The notes under the pieces are model-generated. The model did not search any database. It saw nothing but the letters and a program-made list of their open reading frames with translations, and had not been told where the DNA came from. This document shows, in pieces, positions 51,295-60,380 of a stretch of DNA of 64,000 nucleotides. The DNA is from Methanobrevibacter sp. Its GTDB lineage: Archaea > Methanobacteriota > Methanobacteria > Methanobacteriales > Methanobacteriaceae. Positions within the stretch are counted from its first letter, which is position 1; the number at the start of each line of letters is the position of its first letter. The stretch is from the NCBI GenBank assembly GCA_017646885.1, contig JAGCLR010000363.1, positions 1-64,000 of the forward strand. The letters run 5' to 3'. Both the position numbers and the translations under genes were made by a program.

Positions 51295-52170
51295 TTGATT
51301 GGTATTTATAAAATAACAAATAAAATAGATGGTAAAATTTATATAGGACAGTCTTTGAATATTGAAAAAAGATTAAAGTCCCATATGAATTGTAGCACTA
51401 ACGTACATCTTAGAAATGCAATCAAAAAATATGGCAAGGATAATTTTTTGTTTGAGGTGTTAGAGGAAACAGATGTATATTCTATAAATGAAAGAGAACG
51501 ATATTGGATAGACGTATATAAATCAACCAATCCAGAAAAAGGATATAATCTAACTGATGGCGGTGAAAGAGTCGGTGGGTGGCACCATACTGAAGAAACG
51601 TGTCAAAAGTTAAGTGAACTTGCAAAGAAAAGAGCATCCAAACCAGATTATCATAATCCTACGGAAAATTCTGTAATAATACATAAAGGGGACGTTACCT
51701 CCCGTGTTAAGAAAGAATTACTCGAGGAAAAATTATCCGAAGGGTGGGAACTTGGTTGGAGTCGAGAAAGTGCTAAACAAGGGGGTTTAAAAAGAAGAGG
51801 AAGTGGTAATGGTTATTATGGTAAAGGTTATTTAAGCTCGGGTAAAAATAATCCTTTTTATGGAAAACATCATACGGAAGAGACAAAACAAAAGATACGA
51901 GATAATATGCCAGACACAACATATAATTGGAGAGGCAAACATCACACGGAAGAAGCAAAGCAGAAGATGAGAGGACCAAGACCTAGTATAACCGGAGATA
52001 AAAATCCAAATTTCGGAAAACGTGGTAAGGATTCTGTCATGTACGGAAGAAAATGTATAAATAATGGTATTATAGAAAAACGTGTATATGAAGAGGACAT
52101 TCCAAAATATATAGAAGATGGTTGGGTTATTGGAAGGTTAGTTGTTCCGTATAAGAAAAAAAGTATATAA
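51295..52170 (+). CDS. GIY-YIG homing endonuclease with NUMOD3 repeats
   Basis: A TTG start behind GGAGGG. A 291-residue protein. Residues 1-90 are the GIY-YIG nuclease (GIYKITN, KIYIGQSLN, R26, H30, E71). Next come NUMOD3-type repeats that bind DNA (NPFYGKHHTEETKQKIR, GKHHTEEAKQKM, NPNFGKRG), with a duplicated segment ending EGWELGW and DGWVIGR. It lies exactly between a methyltransferase-like gene and a 5'-truncated paralogue, so it probably invaded the second copy. Confidence 0.88.
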   Translation: MIGIYKITNKIDGKIYIGQSLNIEKRLKSHMNCSTNVHLRNAIKKYGKDNFLFEVLEETDVYSINERERYWIDVYKSTNPEKGYNLTDGGERVGGWHHTEETCQKLSELAKKRASKPDYHNPTENSVIIHKGDVTSRVKKELLEEKLSEGWELGWSRESAKQGGLKRRGSGNGYYGKGYLSSGKNNPFYGKHHTEETKQKIRDNMPDTTYNWRGKHHTEEAKQKMRGPRPSITGDKNPNFGKRGKDSVMYGRKCINNGIIEKRVYEEDIPKYIEDGWVIGRLVVPYKKKSI

Positions 52171-52547
52171 AAATCAAATACCTAAAGGATTATGATGTTC
52201 TAAATCTTGTATACGATCCATTTAATAGATCTAAAGCACATAATAAGGATGTTCTTGATTTTGTTAAAAAGAACGGTGGAGCTGACACTGTTACTTGTTC
52301 TAATGTTCTTAATGTTATTAAAGAACCTGAGAATAGACTCTCCGTTATTAAGAATTGTGATAGACTTGTAAAATCTGGCGGAACCGTTTATTTTACTGTT
52401 TATGAAGGTTCTGGTTCTGGTGAAGGTAAAGCAAACGATAAGAGAAAGTCTTATCAAACAAACATGAGAACAGAAGATTACCAGGAAGAATTAGAGCAAG
52501 TATTTGGATCTGTTACGAGAAAAGGAAAACTATTTATTTGTAAATAA
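52155..52547 (+). pseudogene. 5'-truncated methyltransferase-like paralogue
   Basis: An open frame with no start overlaps the end of the GIY-YIG gene. From YLKDYDVLNLVYDPFNRSK it matches residues about 154 onward of the 50386 protein (YLKQVDVMNLVFDPFNRSK), including GGAD, NVLNVI and a SGG(T)VY strand. The first half, including the SAM motif, is missing. The match begins within five codons of the GIY-YIG stop. Confidence 0.75.
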
Positions 52548-52585
52548 TCTTTTAATTGTTATTTTAAAAACATTTTTAAATGTAC

Positions 52586-52614
52586 TTGGCAAATCCTCAT
52601 AAGTATGTTATAAT
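52586..52614 (+). promoter_or_regulatory. Sigma-70 promoter P10
   Basis: TTGGCA 52586-52591, 17-base spacer, TATAAT 52609-52614. A slightly weaker -35 than the others. Drives the tagged genes from 52696. Confidence 0.7.
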
Positions 52615-52695
52615 ATAGTTGTAAAGGGTATTCTAGATCTAACTACAACAAAAGTTAAAAAGAAATCAAAGATTATTAGAAAGGAATAAGTTATT

Positions 52696-53319
52696 ATGAA
52701 ACTAAGTATTAGAGAATCTACGTCAAAATTTTTCAAACCCGATATTTCGAAATATAACTGCAAAAATCCAAAAAAACTTAATGTGTATATTGTTTGTGAT
52801 TATATGAACTGGAATCTTCCTACATTTGCAGATATAGGAATTAACGGTTATATTTGTAAATGGGGAGGAAGAACACAAGTAGACCGTTATGGAGTAGACA
52901 AAGTTCAAAAAGATCTTGATAAGGTTTACGAAGGCACTGGTATTAGATGTACTATAACTAGGAGTGGAAAAATTGTAATTCCATTTTATGAAGGTCAAAA
53001 TTATAAACTCAAAGAATCCCACTCTATTTACGATAGATTTGGAATTGTAATAGCTGATGGAAAAGAAGCTTGGATTTTACATACAGATTCTAAATATAAC
53101 CTTAAATATATTAAGAAATATATTGATGAGAATTTAGATGATATTACTTATACATTAAAATCTGCTGCAGAAGTTGCGGATTACCTACAGGGTGTTTGTT
53201 TCAATAAATTACATCAGTTCGTAGATGTTGATTTTGTTCCAGAAACTACTAATGAAGAATCAACAACTATTAAATTAGGTAATACTTTAATTAGTGTTGT
53301 TGATTGGGAGTATGTATGA
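52696..53319 (+). CDS. MKL-tagged protein
   Basis: A 207-residue protein beginning MKLSIRESTSK. Near residue 102 it repeats the pattern (NYKLKESHSIYDRFG), dividing a basic N-terminal module (KWGGRTQVDRYG) from an alpha/beta C-terminal module. If both sites are cut, two mature chains result. Function unknown. Confidence 0.65.
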   Translation: MKLSIRESTSKFFKPDISKYNCKNPKKLNVYIVCDYMNWNLPTFADIGINGYICKWGGRTQVDRYGVDKVQKDLDKVYEGTGIRCTITRSGKIVIPFYEGQNYKLKESHSIYDRFGIVIADGKEAWILHTDSKYNLKYIKKYIDENLDDITYTLKSAAEVADYLQGVCFNKLHQFVDVDFVPETTNEESTTIKLGNTLISVVDWEYV

Positions 53320-53355
53320 TTTATTAAATGGCTGCTTTGAGAAAGGTGATTATAT

Positions 53356-54240
53356 ATGAAACTAATTTATGAAGATCCGGTATCAACTTGTATTGATAGT
53401 ATTATTGCTACCATTACTTACGATATTACTGATGATTGGGGAGAAACTAGATATGATCAAGAAATGGAATTTACCGGTAGTCAATCAGAACTTAGAAAAA
53501 GACTTAGAGATTTAAAAGTTATGGGTGCCTTTAATATTGAAGTAGATACTGAACCTTGTTTCTATGAAAATATGAATGAAGATACTGATTATAATAGACA
53601 ACTTTTAGGTAGGCTTATATCTGATTGTAAATATTTTCTTGGAAACGGAAATGGATCAGAGAAACATCTATGGGCTGGTTCTGTGAAAGATCAAATTGCA
53701 AAAATGAGAGAGCTTTATAATTCTTTGTCCAAAGGAAAGAAACCTGTTGGAATTACTCTCGCTGACATTGATGCTTTTGAAGAAGAAATGCTGGATAAAT
53801 TAAATTCAAAGAAAGAATCATATAAAAGAAATAGAAAAAGAGCTATTAGAGAATCCAATAAACGTGATATAATGGATTTACCAACAAGTGAAAGAATAGA
53901 TCTAATGATTGACTTATGGAACGATCCAAAGTTTACTGGTGGAGTAAGCACTGAACGTGCAATGCAATATTGGGAAAATAAAGGATGGGATACTTCCAGG
54001 TATACTCCAGAAGAGTTTAACCGTATTTGGGATCTAGCGGCTGACGAATGGGATAGTCGTTCTGGTTATGTGGAAGAGGAAGAAGATTCTGTTGATGATA
54101 TTGAAACAAAAGAAGATGCTTATCGTTGGTTACAATCTAAAGTGGCTGAATATGGAAATACATATCATTTTCCACAAGAGGAAAGAATTAAGTTAGATAG
54201 ACTTATTGATAAATTTGGAAATACTTATTTCTGGAGATGA
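53356..54240 (+). CDS. MKL-tagged protein
   Basis: A 294-residue acidic protein beginning MKLIYEDPVS. An internal basic patch and site (KRNRKRAIRESNKRD, near residue 157-171) separates two modules. The C-terminal one is helical and Trp-rich (MQYWENKGWDTSRYTPEEF). Function unknown. Confidence 0.65.
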   Translation: MKLIYEDPVSTCIDSIIATITYDITDDWGETRYDQEMEFTGSQSELRKRLRDLKVMGAFNIEVDTEPCFYENMNEDTDYNRQLLGRLISDCKYFLGNGNGSEKHLWAGSVKDQIAKMRELYNSLSKGKKPVGITLADIDAFEEEMLDKLNSKKESYKRNRKRAIRESNKRDIMDLPTSERIDLMIDLWNDPKFTGGVSTERAMQYWENKGWDTSRYTPEEFNRIWDLAADEWDSRSGYVEEEEDSVDDIETKEDAYRWLQSKVAEYGNTYHFPQEERIKLDRLIDKFGNTYFWR

Positions 54241-54250
54241 GGTTGATAAC

Positions 54251-54796
54251 ATGATTAAGTTAATAATTAAAGAAAGACTAACCCCAGAAGAGGTGTATTC
54301 ACTCTCTGATGGGCAGTGTTACGATTTTGAAGAGTATGTTGAAGATAATTTAATGAATTTTTATGATGATGAAATACCAGAAGATTTTCATCTTTGTTCT
54401 TATAATGAATATAAAAAAGTAAGCGATAAACTAGAAAGATTTCTAAGAAGTAAGAAAATTGATTTGAGTTTTGATAGTATGAAACTTCCATATTTTGGGA
54501 TTAAAATCGGTGGAAATTACGGTGGAATTGCTTCTGATTTTTTACGAGGTATAATTAAAAAAGCTTGGAAACAAATCAGCCCTAGTGAGTTAGAGAACAT
54601 TCAAATAAATAATGTGTATAAAAAGGATAGATATGGTTTTTGTGTTCCTGCTTCTCCTAGAGAAATTAAAATTGTAAACTCTTGGCAAGATGTTGGAATA
54701 GGGTCACAATCTTCTGTAATAGAAACAAAAACTGAATTATATATTGATGATGACAATAATGTTCTTATTGATACATATTCCCTTACATACGACTAA
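54251..54796 (+). CDS. MKL-tagged protein
   Basis: ATG 54251; begins MIKLIIKERLTPEE. A 181-residue protein with a Gly-rich centre (FGIKIGGNYGGIASDF). Function unknown. Confidence 0.6.
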   Translation: MIKLIIKERLTPEEVYSLSDGQCYDFEEYVEDNLMNFYDDEIPEDFHLCSYNEYKKVSDKLERFLRSKKIDLSFDSMKLPYFGIKIGGNYGGIASDFLRGIIKKAWKQISPSELENIQINNVYKKDRYGFCVPASPREIKIVNSWQDVGIGSQSSVIETKTELYIDDDNNVLIDTYSLTYD

Positions 54797-54819
54797 TATG
54801 ACTTTTGTTGAAAACACGA

Positions 54820-54827
54820 TATAAATT
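54820..54827 (+). promoter_or_regulatory. Possible late promoter TATAAATT
   Basis: One-mismatch late box, 54 bases before the tagged gene at 54881. Weak evidence. Confidence 0.3.
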
Positions 54828-54880
54828 TAAATAAGTATAGGAACAATGTTAATATTGAAAGATATAAGGAGTGTTTGTAA

Positions 54881-55711
54881 ATGATTAAACTTAAAGAATC
54901 TTATGGTGATCTTTCAGATTATCTAGAAAGACATTGAGATAGTTGGTATGGAAGATTAAATGAACTTCAAGACGCTATTGAATATCTTGGTTTAGATGTT
55001 GATGAAATAAATAATGAATATGTTATTGTTCATGCTGCTGAACCAGATGGAGAAGATGTTTATTGTAAAATATGGCTAGGTGGAACACCTAGAACAATTT
55101 CTCTAGAAACTTTTGAGATGTTGGAAAGTGTTAGAAGATCTAGAAATGTTCTAAGGGAATCCGATGATAAAATAACTGCAAGATCTTTCCAGGAACTTAT
55201 CTCTAAATTAGAGGATCATGATTATTCTTGTGAACATTATTATGATATGAGATATCCAGATAGTAATTGGCTTTATATTACTAAAAATGGAGACCCATAT
55301 GAAGCAGAATTTTACAGATATCGTGATGGGGAATATGAACTCTATCTTCACAACATTCATCCTACAAAAGAAAAGAATGAAGGATGCTACAGAAGAAAAA
55401 CAAAGAAAAAGTCTAAAAAGTTAAAAGAAGATTCATCTGAAAGATATGGCAGATATCTTGTTAAAATATCTAGATATAAAAATATGTATAAACTTGATTA
55501 TATAGATGAGCATTTTGATAAGAGTAATTATTGTTTTTTTGACGAAAATGGATATGTAGACACAGATTATTCAGGAATTTCACGAGATTTATTTGATAAA
55601 ATATATGATCCTTTTATGAAGCCGGGTCGTGTGTATGAGGTGTATACAGATGGACCTTATGGTGATATTATTGGGTTTGAAGAAGTACCTTATGGGTGGT
55701 TCAGATATTAA
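54881..55711 (+). pseudogene. MKL-tagged protein with in-frame TGA at codon 19
   Basis: ATG 54881 behind AAGGAG begins MIKLKESYGDLSDY. Codon 19 is TGA (54935-54937), after which the same frame continues without interruption to 55711: 276 codons in all. Two internal sites follow (RRSRNVLRESDD, KKSKKLKEDSS). The stop may be a nonsense mutation of TGG, a sequencing error or a readthrough site. Restart at ATG 55118 would give a 197-residue product, but no good ribosome binding site is seen there. TGA is used as an ordinary stop elsewhere in the window. Confidence 0.6.
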
Positions 55712-55778
55712 ATAAAAATCAATCTAAAATACCTATGAAAAAATTTAGGGCTGATTATATATAAAGAGGTGTTTATAC

Positions 55779-56549
55779 ATGATTAAACTTATTAAAGAAA
55801 ATTTCTACAGGGTTTGGTATAATCCATACCTGTTAGAACCAGATGAAGAGGATTACATGGAAGTGACAGCAGAGACAGAGGATGAAGCCAGAAGACGTGT
55901 TAGATCAAAGGGCTATGTTACAAGTGTTGAAGAAATTGACCATTTAACTGATACTTATGATGAGTCTAAAACAAGACCTAAAAGAAATAGACTAATGGAA
56001 AAAAGTAATTTTGATACCATTGATAAAGCAATAAAATATTATTATCCAAAATGGTATCATGATGATATGAGCGTTAATGATATTTATGATAGTCTAGAAA
56101 AATTAGGACATAGTCAAGATTTCATTGATGCTGTTATTGATGGAATTACAGATAAATACGAAAACGAAGAAGATTATGAATTAGATGATTACGATGAATG
56201 CTTAGATGAAGCTAATGTAGTTGGAATGGGTGGAGGATATCCAAATGTATACCTTCCAAAAGCTGCTAAAGAATATCTAAAAAGAAAAGGTTTCCAGGAA
56301 GTTAATACTGAAATAGGACCTTGTTTCTATATGAGATTTACTAGAAATGATGTTTGGGAAATATATATTGATGAACAATACGGTGGAATTTATGTTGTTC
56401 AAGAAGGTTATGAACTAAGACCTACAGATGATATAGCTACTATTGATGATTATGATTATAAGGATGATATTGATGCCGCTATAAATCTTGGAAATTGTTT
56501 ATCTAATGGAGAAGATTTTGACAGATGTTTAAAAGCATTTTTTAACTAA
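55779..56549 (+). CDS. MKL-tagged protein
   Basis: A 256-residue protein beginning MIKLIKENFYRVW, behind AAAGAGGTG. An internal site (KRNRLMEKSNFD, near residue 72) follows a basic patch. The C-terminal part has a Gly-rich VVGMGGGYPNVYLPKAA segment and an acidic end. Function unknown. Confidence 0.65.
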   Translation: MIKLIKENFYRVWYNPYLLEPDEEDYMEVTAETEDEARRRVRSKGYVTSVEEIDHLTDTYDESKTRPKRNRLMEKSNFDTIDKAIKYYYPKWYHDDMSVNDIYDSLEKLGHSQDFIDAVIDGITDKYENEEDYELDDYDECLDEANVVGMGGGYPNVYLPKAAKEYLKRKGFQEVNTEIGPCFYMRFTRNDVWEIYIDEQYGGIYVVQEGYELRPTDDIATIDDYDYKDDIDAAINLGNCLSNGEDFDRCLKAFFN

Positions 56550-56566
56550 ATAATTAAGGTGGTACT

Positions 56567-57430
56567 ATGAAATTAAGAATAAAAGAATCTATCGAAAAAG
56601 TAGATGATATACTTGTTATGGATTATGCCGGGGATCTTGTAAACATCCTTCTGAATAAACCTAAACCATATAGAATTTGTTACGATGTCTTAAATGATGT
56701 ATATGGTATAGGGGACGCATATAAATACATACATGGATATATAGAGGATGCAATGAGTAGTTTAGGTTATGAACCTCGTGTTATAAAAGGTGCTACAAAC
56801 GACCTAGGTTGGGAGTTACCAGATACAACCGACTATGTTGAGTGTACTTTTATTCCGTATGATTGCAAAGATGATAGTTGGCAAGTAGGTGGATTTGTAG
56901 GAGAAAGGGAAAAACCATTTTATATTTCCACAGGGTTTATTCTAATGGGCGGTCATAGAACACTAAAAAAATCTCTGCCAGATGTATATAAAGTTCTAGA
57001 ACGTCGAAACGCTGTTAGTGATGTCCTTTCCAATGCCGAAATAGAAACAATCCGAAATACAGCTAAACGCAGGCTACAAACAACCTATAAAAGATACAAG
57101 GATCTTATAAGAATTTATAAAGAAAATGGATTCGTACCAAAAGATCCTAACTATAGAGGATTTGATAGTTTCAAAGAGTATTCTGATTATGCCAAGGAAC
57201 ATCCAAATAGTTGGAAAATGAGTTCCTTAAGAAATAAGGACCTTTGGGTAAACACTATACCAGGCAGTGAATTAGATGCGGATGATGTATATATCGGGGA
57301 AGGTAATGAACGAGAAGGTGTTTATTGGATATGGCAGGATATAATATCTACACAAGCTACCATATATAAAGAACTTATGAATACCTGTAAAGAATATAAC
57401 ATACCGTATTCTACATTTTATGATCTATAA
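56567..57430 (+). CDS. MKL-tagged protein, NKPKPYR family
   Basis: A 287-residue protein beginning MKLRIKESIEK. The core (LLNKPKPYRICYDVLNDV, IGDAY, a FIP strand, STGFI) parallels the gene at 23124. The C-terminal helical part (KRRLQTTYKRYKDLI) is basic. Function unknown; the duplication shows it is a genuine family. Confidence 0.65.
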   Translation: MKLRIKESIEKVDDILVMDYAGDLVNILLNKPKPYRICYDVLNDVYGIGDAYKYIHGYIEDAMSSLGYEPRVIKGATNDLGWELPDTTDYVECTFIPYDCKDDSWQVGGFVGEREKPFYISTGFILMGGHRTLKKSLPDVYKVLERRNAVSDVLSNAEIETIRNTAKRRLQTTYKRYKDLIRIYKENGFVPKDPNYRGFDSFKEYSDYAKEHPNSWKMSSLRNKDLWVNTIPGSELDADDVYIGEGNEREGVYWIWQDIISTQATIYKELMNTCKEYNIPYSTFYDL

Positions 57431-57475
57431 AGGAATAACCCCTTATTCATTAAATTTTTGAAAGTTGGTGCACTT

Positions 57476-59782
57476 ATGAAATTAGTATTTAAAGAATCCA
57501 ATCACAATGATTGGGAAGAGGTTGCCTACGAAACATTATATATTGGGGATGATAGGTTGCATTTACCCATTTATGGAAAGTTCTTTGGTAATAATGACGC
57601 GGTTCATATTACTCCAGAAGAAGAGGATGGGGAGTTAGTTTGGACAATTTATCATTCTCCAGATTTTGGAAATACCGGATTTAAATTTGTAGAAACTGGT
57701 TTCCTTACAAGTGAGGAAGCAATTGATTATGTTTATTCCAGTGTTCTTAAAAGGTTTGGACTTTCCGAACGTAATAGAATAAAGGAGGCCTACGATAGTA
57801 AGGCACGATATGAAATTGCCAAAAATATAGCATCTTGGGCATTTGGAAGTCCTAATATGAACGATATTGATGATAATATAGATTTCTTAGTGAATAGATT
57901 TATGAAAGGATCCACACTTGTAGATAGAATGTATATGTGTGATACCTACGAAGAGCTAGCAGATGTCCTTTCAAATTGTAGTTTAAAGCTTCTAATGACC
58001 ATTGAAAGAGGATTATGTATTGATGAAGATTCTATTTCATGTGAAACTGATTATATAAAAAAGATGTACGGGGAATCTAGAAAAAGACTTCGGGAGCAGG
58101 ATGTAGAGATAGAAGTGAAACACGAAGGAATTTTAGAAGTTCCAGAAGGAAAGAATGTAGATGACTTACCAGTTTCTCACTTTGTAAACCTTGCTAAAAA
58201 GAAAGGTCTTTCTAAAATTACAAAAGCTCTTAATAATCTTCAGGTTTGGAATAAGAATGATGATCCTAAACTTTCTAAATGGGCTGGAAATATGATTGAT
58301 AAAGTATCTAAAAAGATGGAAAAGAATGAATCAATTTCTGTAAATATGTTCAATGAGGGTTGGCACAACGGAGATGCAGTTATATCATTCACACATAATG
58401 ATGATCTTGAAGCCGATCTTGAAGAATTCCTATTCGATCTATTTAGTGATAACCCTGATGTATTTGATTTCGATTGGTCAGGTAAAAATACAACATTATA
58501 TCTAACTTGCAACGAAGACGATTATAAATACATCAAGTGGTTTATTAAAGATTGGAAATATAAACATAGAGATGAATATGATGAATATGATGAATCTTTT
58601 TCAAATGGAAGAACAATAAGAGAATCAGCAGCAGAAAAAGATTTATATGATGATTTATATAGTTATGCAGATCAGTATAGAATGACATCCAGGTGGACAA
58701 AAGCAAATGTTGAAAAATATCTTGAGCGTCAAAAGAATTTTAGAAGAATGTCTGATGCTGATTTTCAAAAAGTAGTAGACAAAGTAAATAAAGATTTTAA
58801 ACGTAAGAAGAAAGTAAAAAGTTTTCCATACGATTCAAATTCATATAAAACAGAATCTATAAGAAGAAAAAGACTAAAAGAAGATTCATGGGATGACTTT
58901 GTAAAACCAAATATTGAAAAAAGATATATTTGGCCACTATATGAAGATTCTGCATATGAAATAACTGAGATTATTAAAAAATATCAAAACAGTAATAGAT
59001 TCAAGGATGAGATTAAGAGTTTTGATTTTAAAGATATCGAATACAGAGATTGGCCTGCACTACAATTAGAACTTGTTTGTTCTAATGAAGCATATGTTCT
59101 TATTAGAAAAGATATTGAACGTGAAGGTCTTTATATGGATGATGACGAGTTTGATGAATCTTTAAAATTAAAAGAATCCGGTATCTATGATTATTATGAT
59201 ACTCCAGATAATGAATATGCAACATTTATGGGAGATATTATTCCAGAAGAAGAGCCTGATAAAAGTTATAAACATAGTTTGAAAGTTCCAGAATTTATTA
59301 TTGAGGAATTCGCTGAATTTGTCGCAGACTATTTTAATGAGGATTTTAACGATATTGTTAATAATGAAAGTAATAATGTTTGGATGGATGACTTTGATTC
59401 TGAAAATAAATACATCATTATTATGTGTTCTGATGATGAGTTTGATGATATTGAAAATTGGGTAAATGAAAAATCTTTAAGAACAAAAAATGAATCCTAT
59501 CCAAGGTATAAGAAATCATATTGGAAATATAGATTAGACCACCCATTTATTGATCGAATAGAAGATAGCGAAACAGCAATATTTACGGATAGCAATATTA
59601 GAAACATTCCTCTTTTAGCCTGCGAAAATCCAGATGATTGCTATAGTGATAATCCACTTTATTGGGCAGTAGAAGATGCAGATTATAATGGAAATCCACT
59701 TTACTGCACGGAAGACAAAGCATACAAAAGACTGAAAGACTATTTAAACATGAAGATATATGAAAGACGACACGACCTATAA
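57476..59782 (+). CDS. MKL-tagged putative polyprotein
   Basis: The ATG at 57476 gives MKLVFKESNHND; an upstream TTG at 57458 is less likely. A 768-residue, acidic protein built of modules separated by basic-patch plus (I/L)xE sites: SRKRLREQDVE (near 205), GRTIRESAAEK (near 382), RRKRLKEDSWDD (near 465) and LKLKESGIYD (near 565). Adjacent modules contain related phrases (SHFVNLAKKKG, LEEFLFDLFSDNP, FIIEEFAEFVADYF; EDDYKYIKWFIKDW and DDEFDDIENWVNE), so two are repeats. If cleaved, five mature chains would form. Function unknown. Confidence 0.65.
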   Translation: MKLVFKESNHNDWEEVAYETLYIGDDRLHLPIYGKFFGNNDAVHITPEEEDGELVWTIYHSPDFGNTGFKFVETGFLTSEEAIDYVYSSVLKRFGLSERNRIKEAYDSKARYEIAKNIASWAFGSPNMNDIDDNIDFLVNRFMKGSTLVDRMYMCDTYEELADVLSNCSLKLLMTIERGLCIDEDSISCETDYIKKMYGESRKRLREQDVEIEVKHEGILEVPEGKNVDDLPVSHFVNLAKKKGLSKITKALNNLQVWNKNDDPKLSKWAGNMIDKVSKKMEKNESISVNMFNEGWHNGDAVISFTHNDDLEADLEEFLFDLFSDNPDVFDFDWSGKNTTLYLTCNEDDYKYIKWFIKDWKYKHRDEYDEYDESFSNGRTIRESAAEKDLYDDLYSYADQYRMTSRWTKANVEKYLERQKNFRRMSDADFQKVVDKVNKDFKRKKKVKSFPYDSNSYKTESIRRKRLKEDSWDDFVKPNIEKRYIWPLYEDSAYEITEIIKKYQNSNRFKDEIKSFDFKDIEYRDWPALQLELVCSNEAYVLIRKDIEREGLYMDDDEFDESLKLKESGIYDYYDTPDNEYATFMGDIIPEEEPDKSYKHSLKVPEFIIEEFAEFVADYFNEDFNDIVNNESNNVWMDDFDSENKYIIIMCSDDEFDDIENWVNEKSLRTKNESYPRYKKSYWKYRLDHPFIDRIEDSETAIFTDSNIRNIPLLACENPDDCYSDNPLYWAVEDADYNGNPLYCTEDKAYKRLKDYLNMKIYERRHDL

Positions 59783-59797
59783 TTAAACATTCAAAAC

Positions 59798-59827
59798 AAC
59801 CCACTTTGAAACATAAGTGGGTTTTTT
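59798..59827 (+). terminator. Intrinsic terminator
   Basis: The perfect stem AACCCACTT / AAGTGGGTT is followed by a T run. Confidence 0.9.
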
Positions 59828-59854
59828 GTAAATAATTAAAATTTTATAAAACTC

Positions 59855-59883
59855 TTGACTTTTATCTAAATATATGTTATACT
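59855..59883 (+). promoter_or_regulatory. Sigma-70 promoter P11
   Basis: TTGACT 59855-59860, 17-base spacer, TATACT 59878-59883. Followed by a 165-base AT-rich leader without a gene before 60049. Confidence 0.8.
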
Positions 59884-59978
59884 ATATTTAGTAAAAGTTT
59901 GTTTTGATAAATCAAATGAGAAATTATTGATTTCTAAAATAAAACAAATATAAACAAAAAAAAATAACAAAGGAATAC

Positions 59979-59986
59979 TATAAATA
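59979..59986 (+). promoter_or_regulatory. Candidate late promoter TATAAATA
   Basis: The box lies 62 bases before the tagged gene at 60049, in the leader of P11. The tandem arrangement would give early plus late expression. Confidence 0.4.
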
Positions 59987-60048
59987 TTGTTAAAATTTTG
60001 TTTTGGGAGAATTGTCTCTCGAAGCCGATAAAAAGGTTGGTGAAATAT

Positions 60049-60363
60049 ATGAAGCTAAGAATTAAAGAAAATGTGGATAACCTCTTACCTGAGTATGGTG
60101 TTCTTTTCACATCAAATAGGTTAAATGGAAAAAATGCTTTAGCTATATTTTATGATAATAGAGATGAGGCACTTGAATTTTATAATGATGCAGAAATTAT
60201 GGGAAAAGATGTTTTTAATACTTGGGATCCAGATATCATGACAAAGAGAACAAGTTATGAACCTGATGCTAGAGGAAGATGTTATTATACTGCTACAACC
60301 CCTGAAGGTGATGAATATTTACAAGAGGTAAAGATTGTAAATCGGGAACCGCTTTATTTGTAA
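60049..60363 (+). CDS. MKL-tagged protein
   Basis: ATG 60049 behind AAGGTTGGTG gives MKLRIKENVDNLL; the longer frame upstream is not supported. A 104-residue small alpha/beta protein. Function unknown. Confidence 0.6.
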   Translation: MKLRIKENVDNLLPEYGVLFTSNRLNGKNALAIFYDNRDEALEFYNDAEIMGKDVFNTWDPDIMTKRTSYEPDARGRCYYTATTPEGDEYLQEVKIVNREPLYL

Positions 60364-60380
60364 TGAAAGGTTGGTAAAAT

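Noticed and set aside
51295..52170. GIY-YIG gene as part of a group I intron splitting one gene
   Set aside because: The upstream gene is complete and the downstream fragment repeats its C-terminal half, so they are paralogues and not two exons.
54881..55711. Alternative genetic code with TGA as a sense codon
   Set aside because: TGA ends many clearly bounded genes in this window (for example at 754, 7909 and 31468); only one in-frame case was found.
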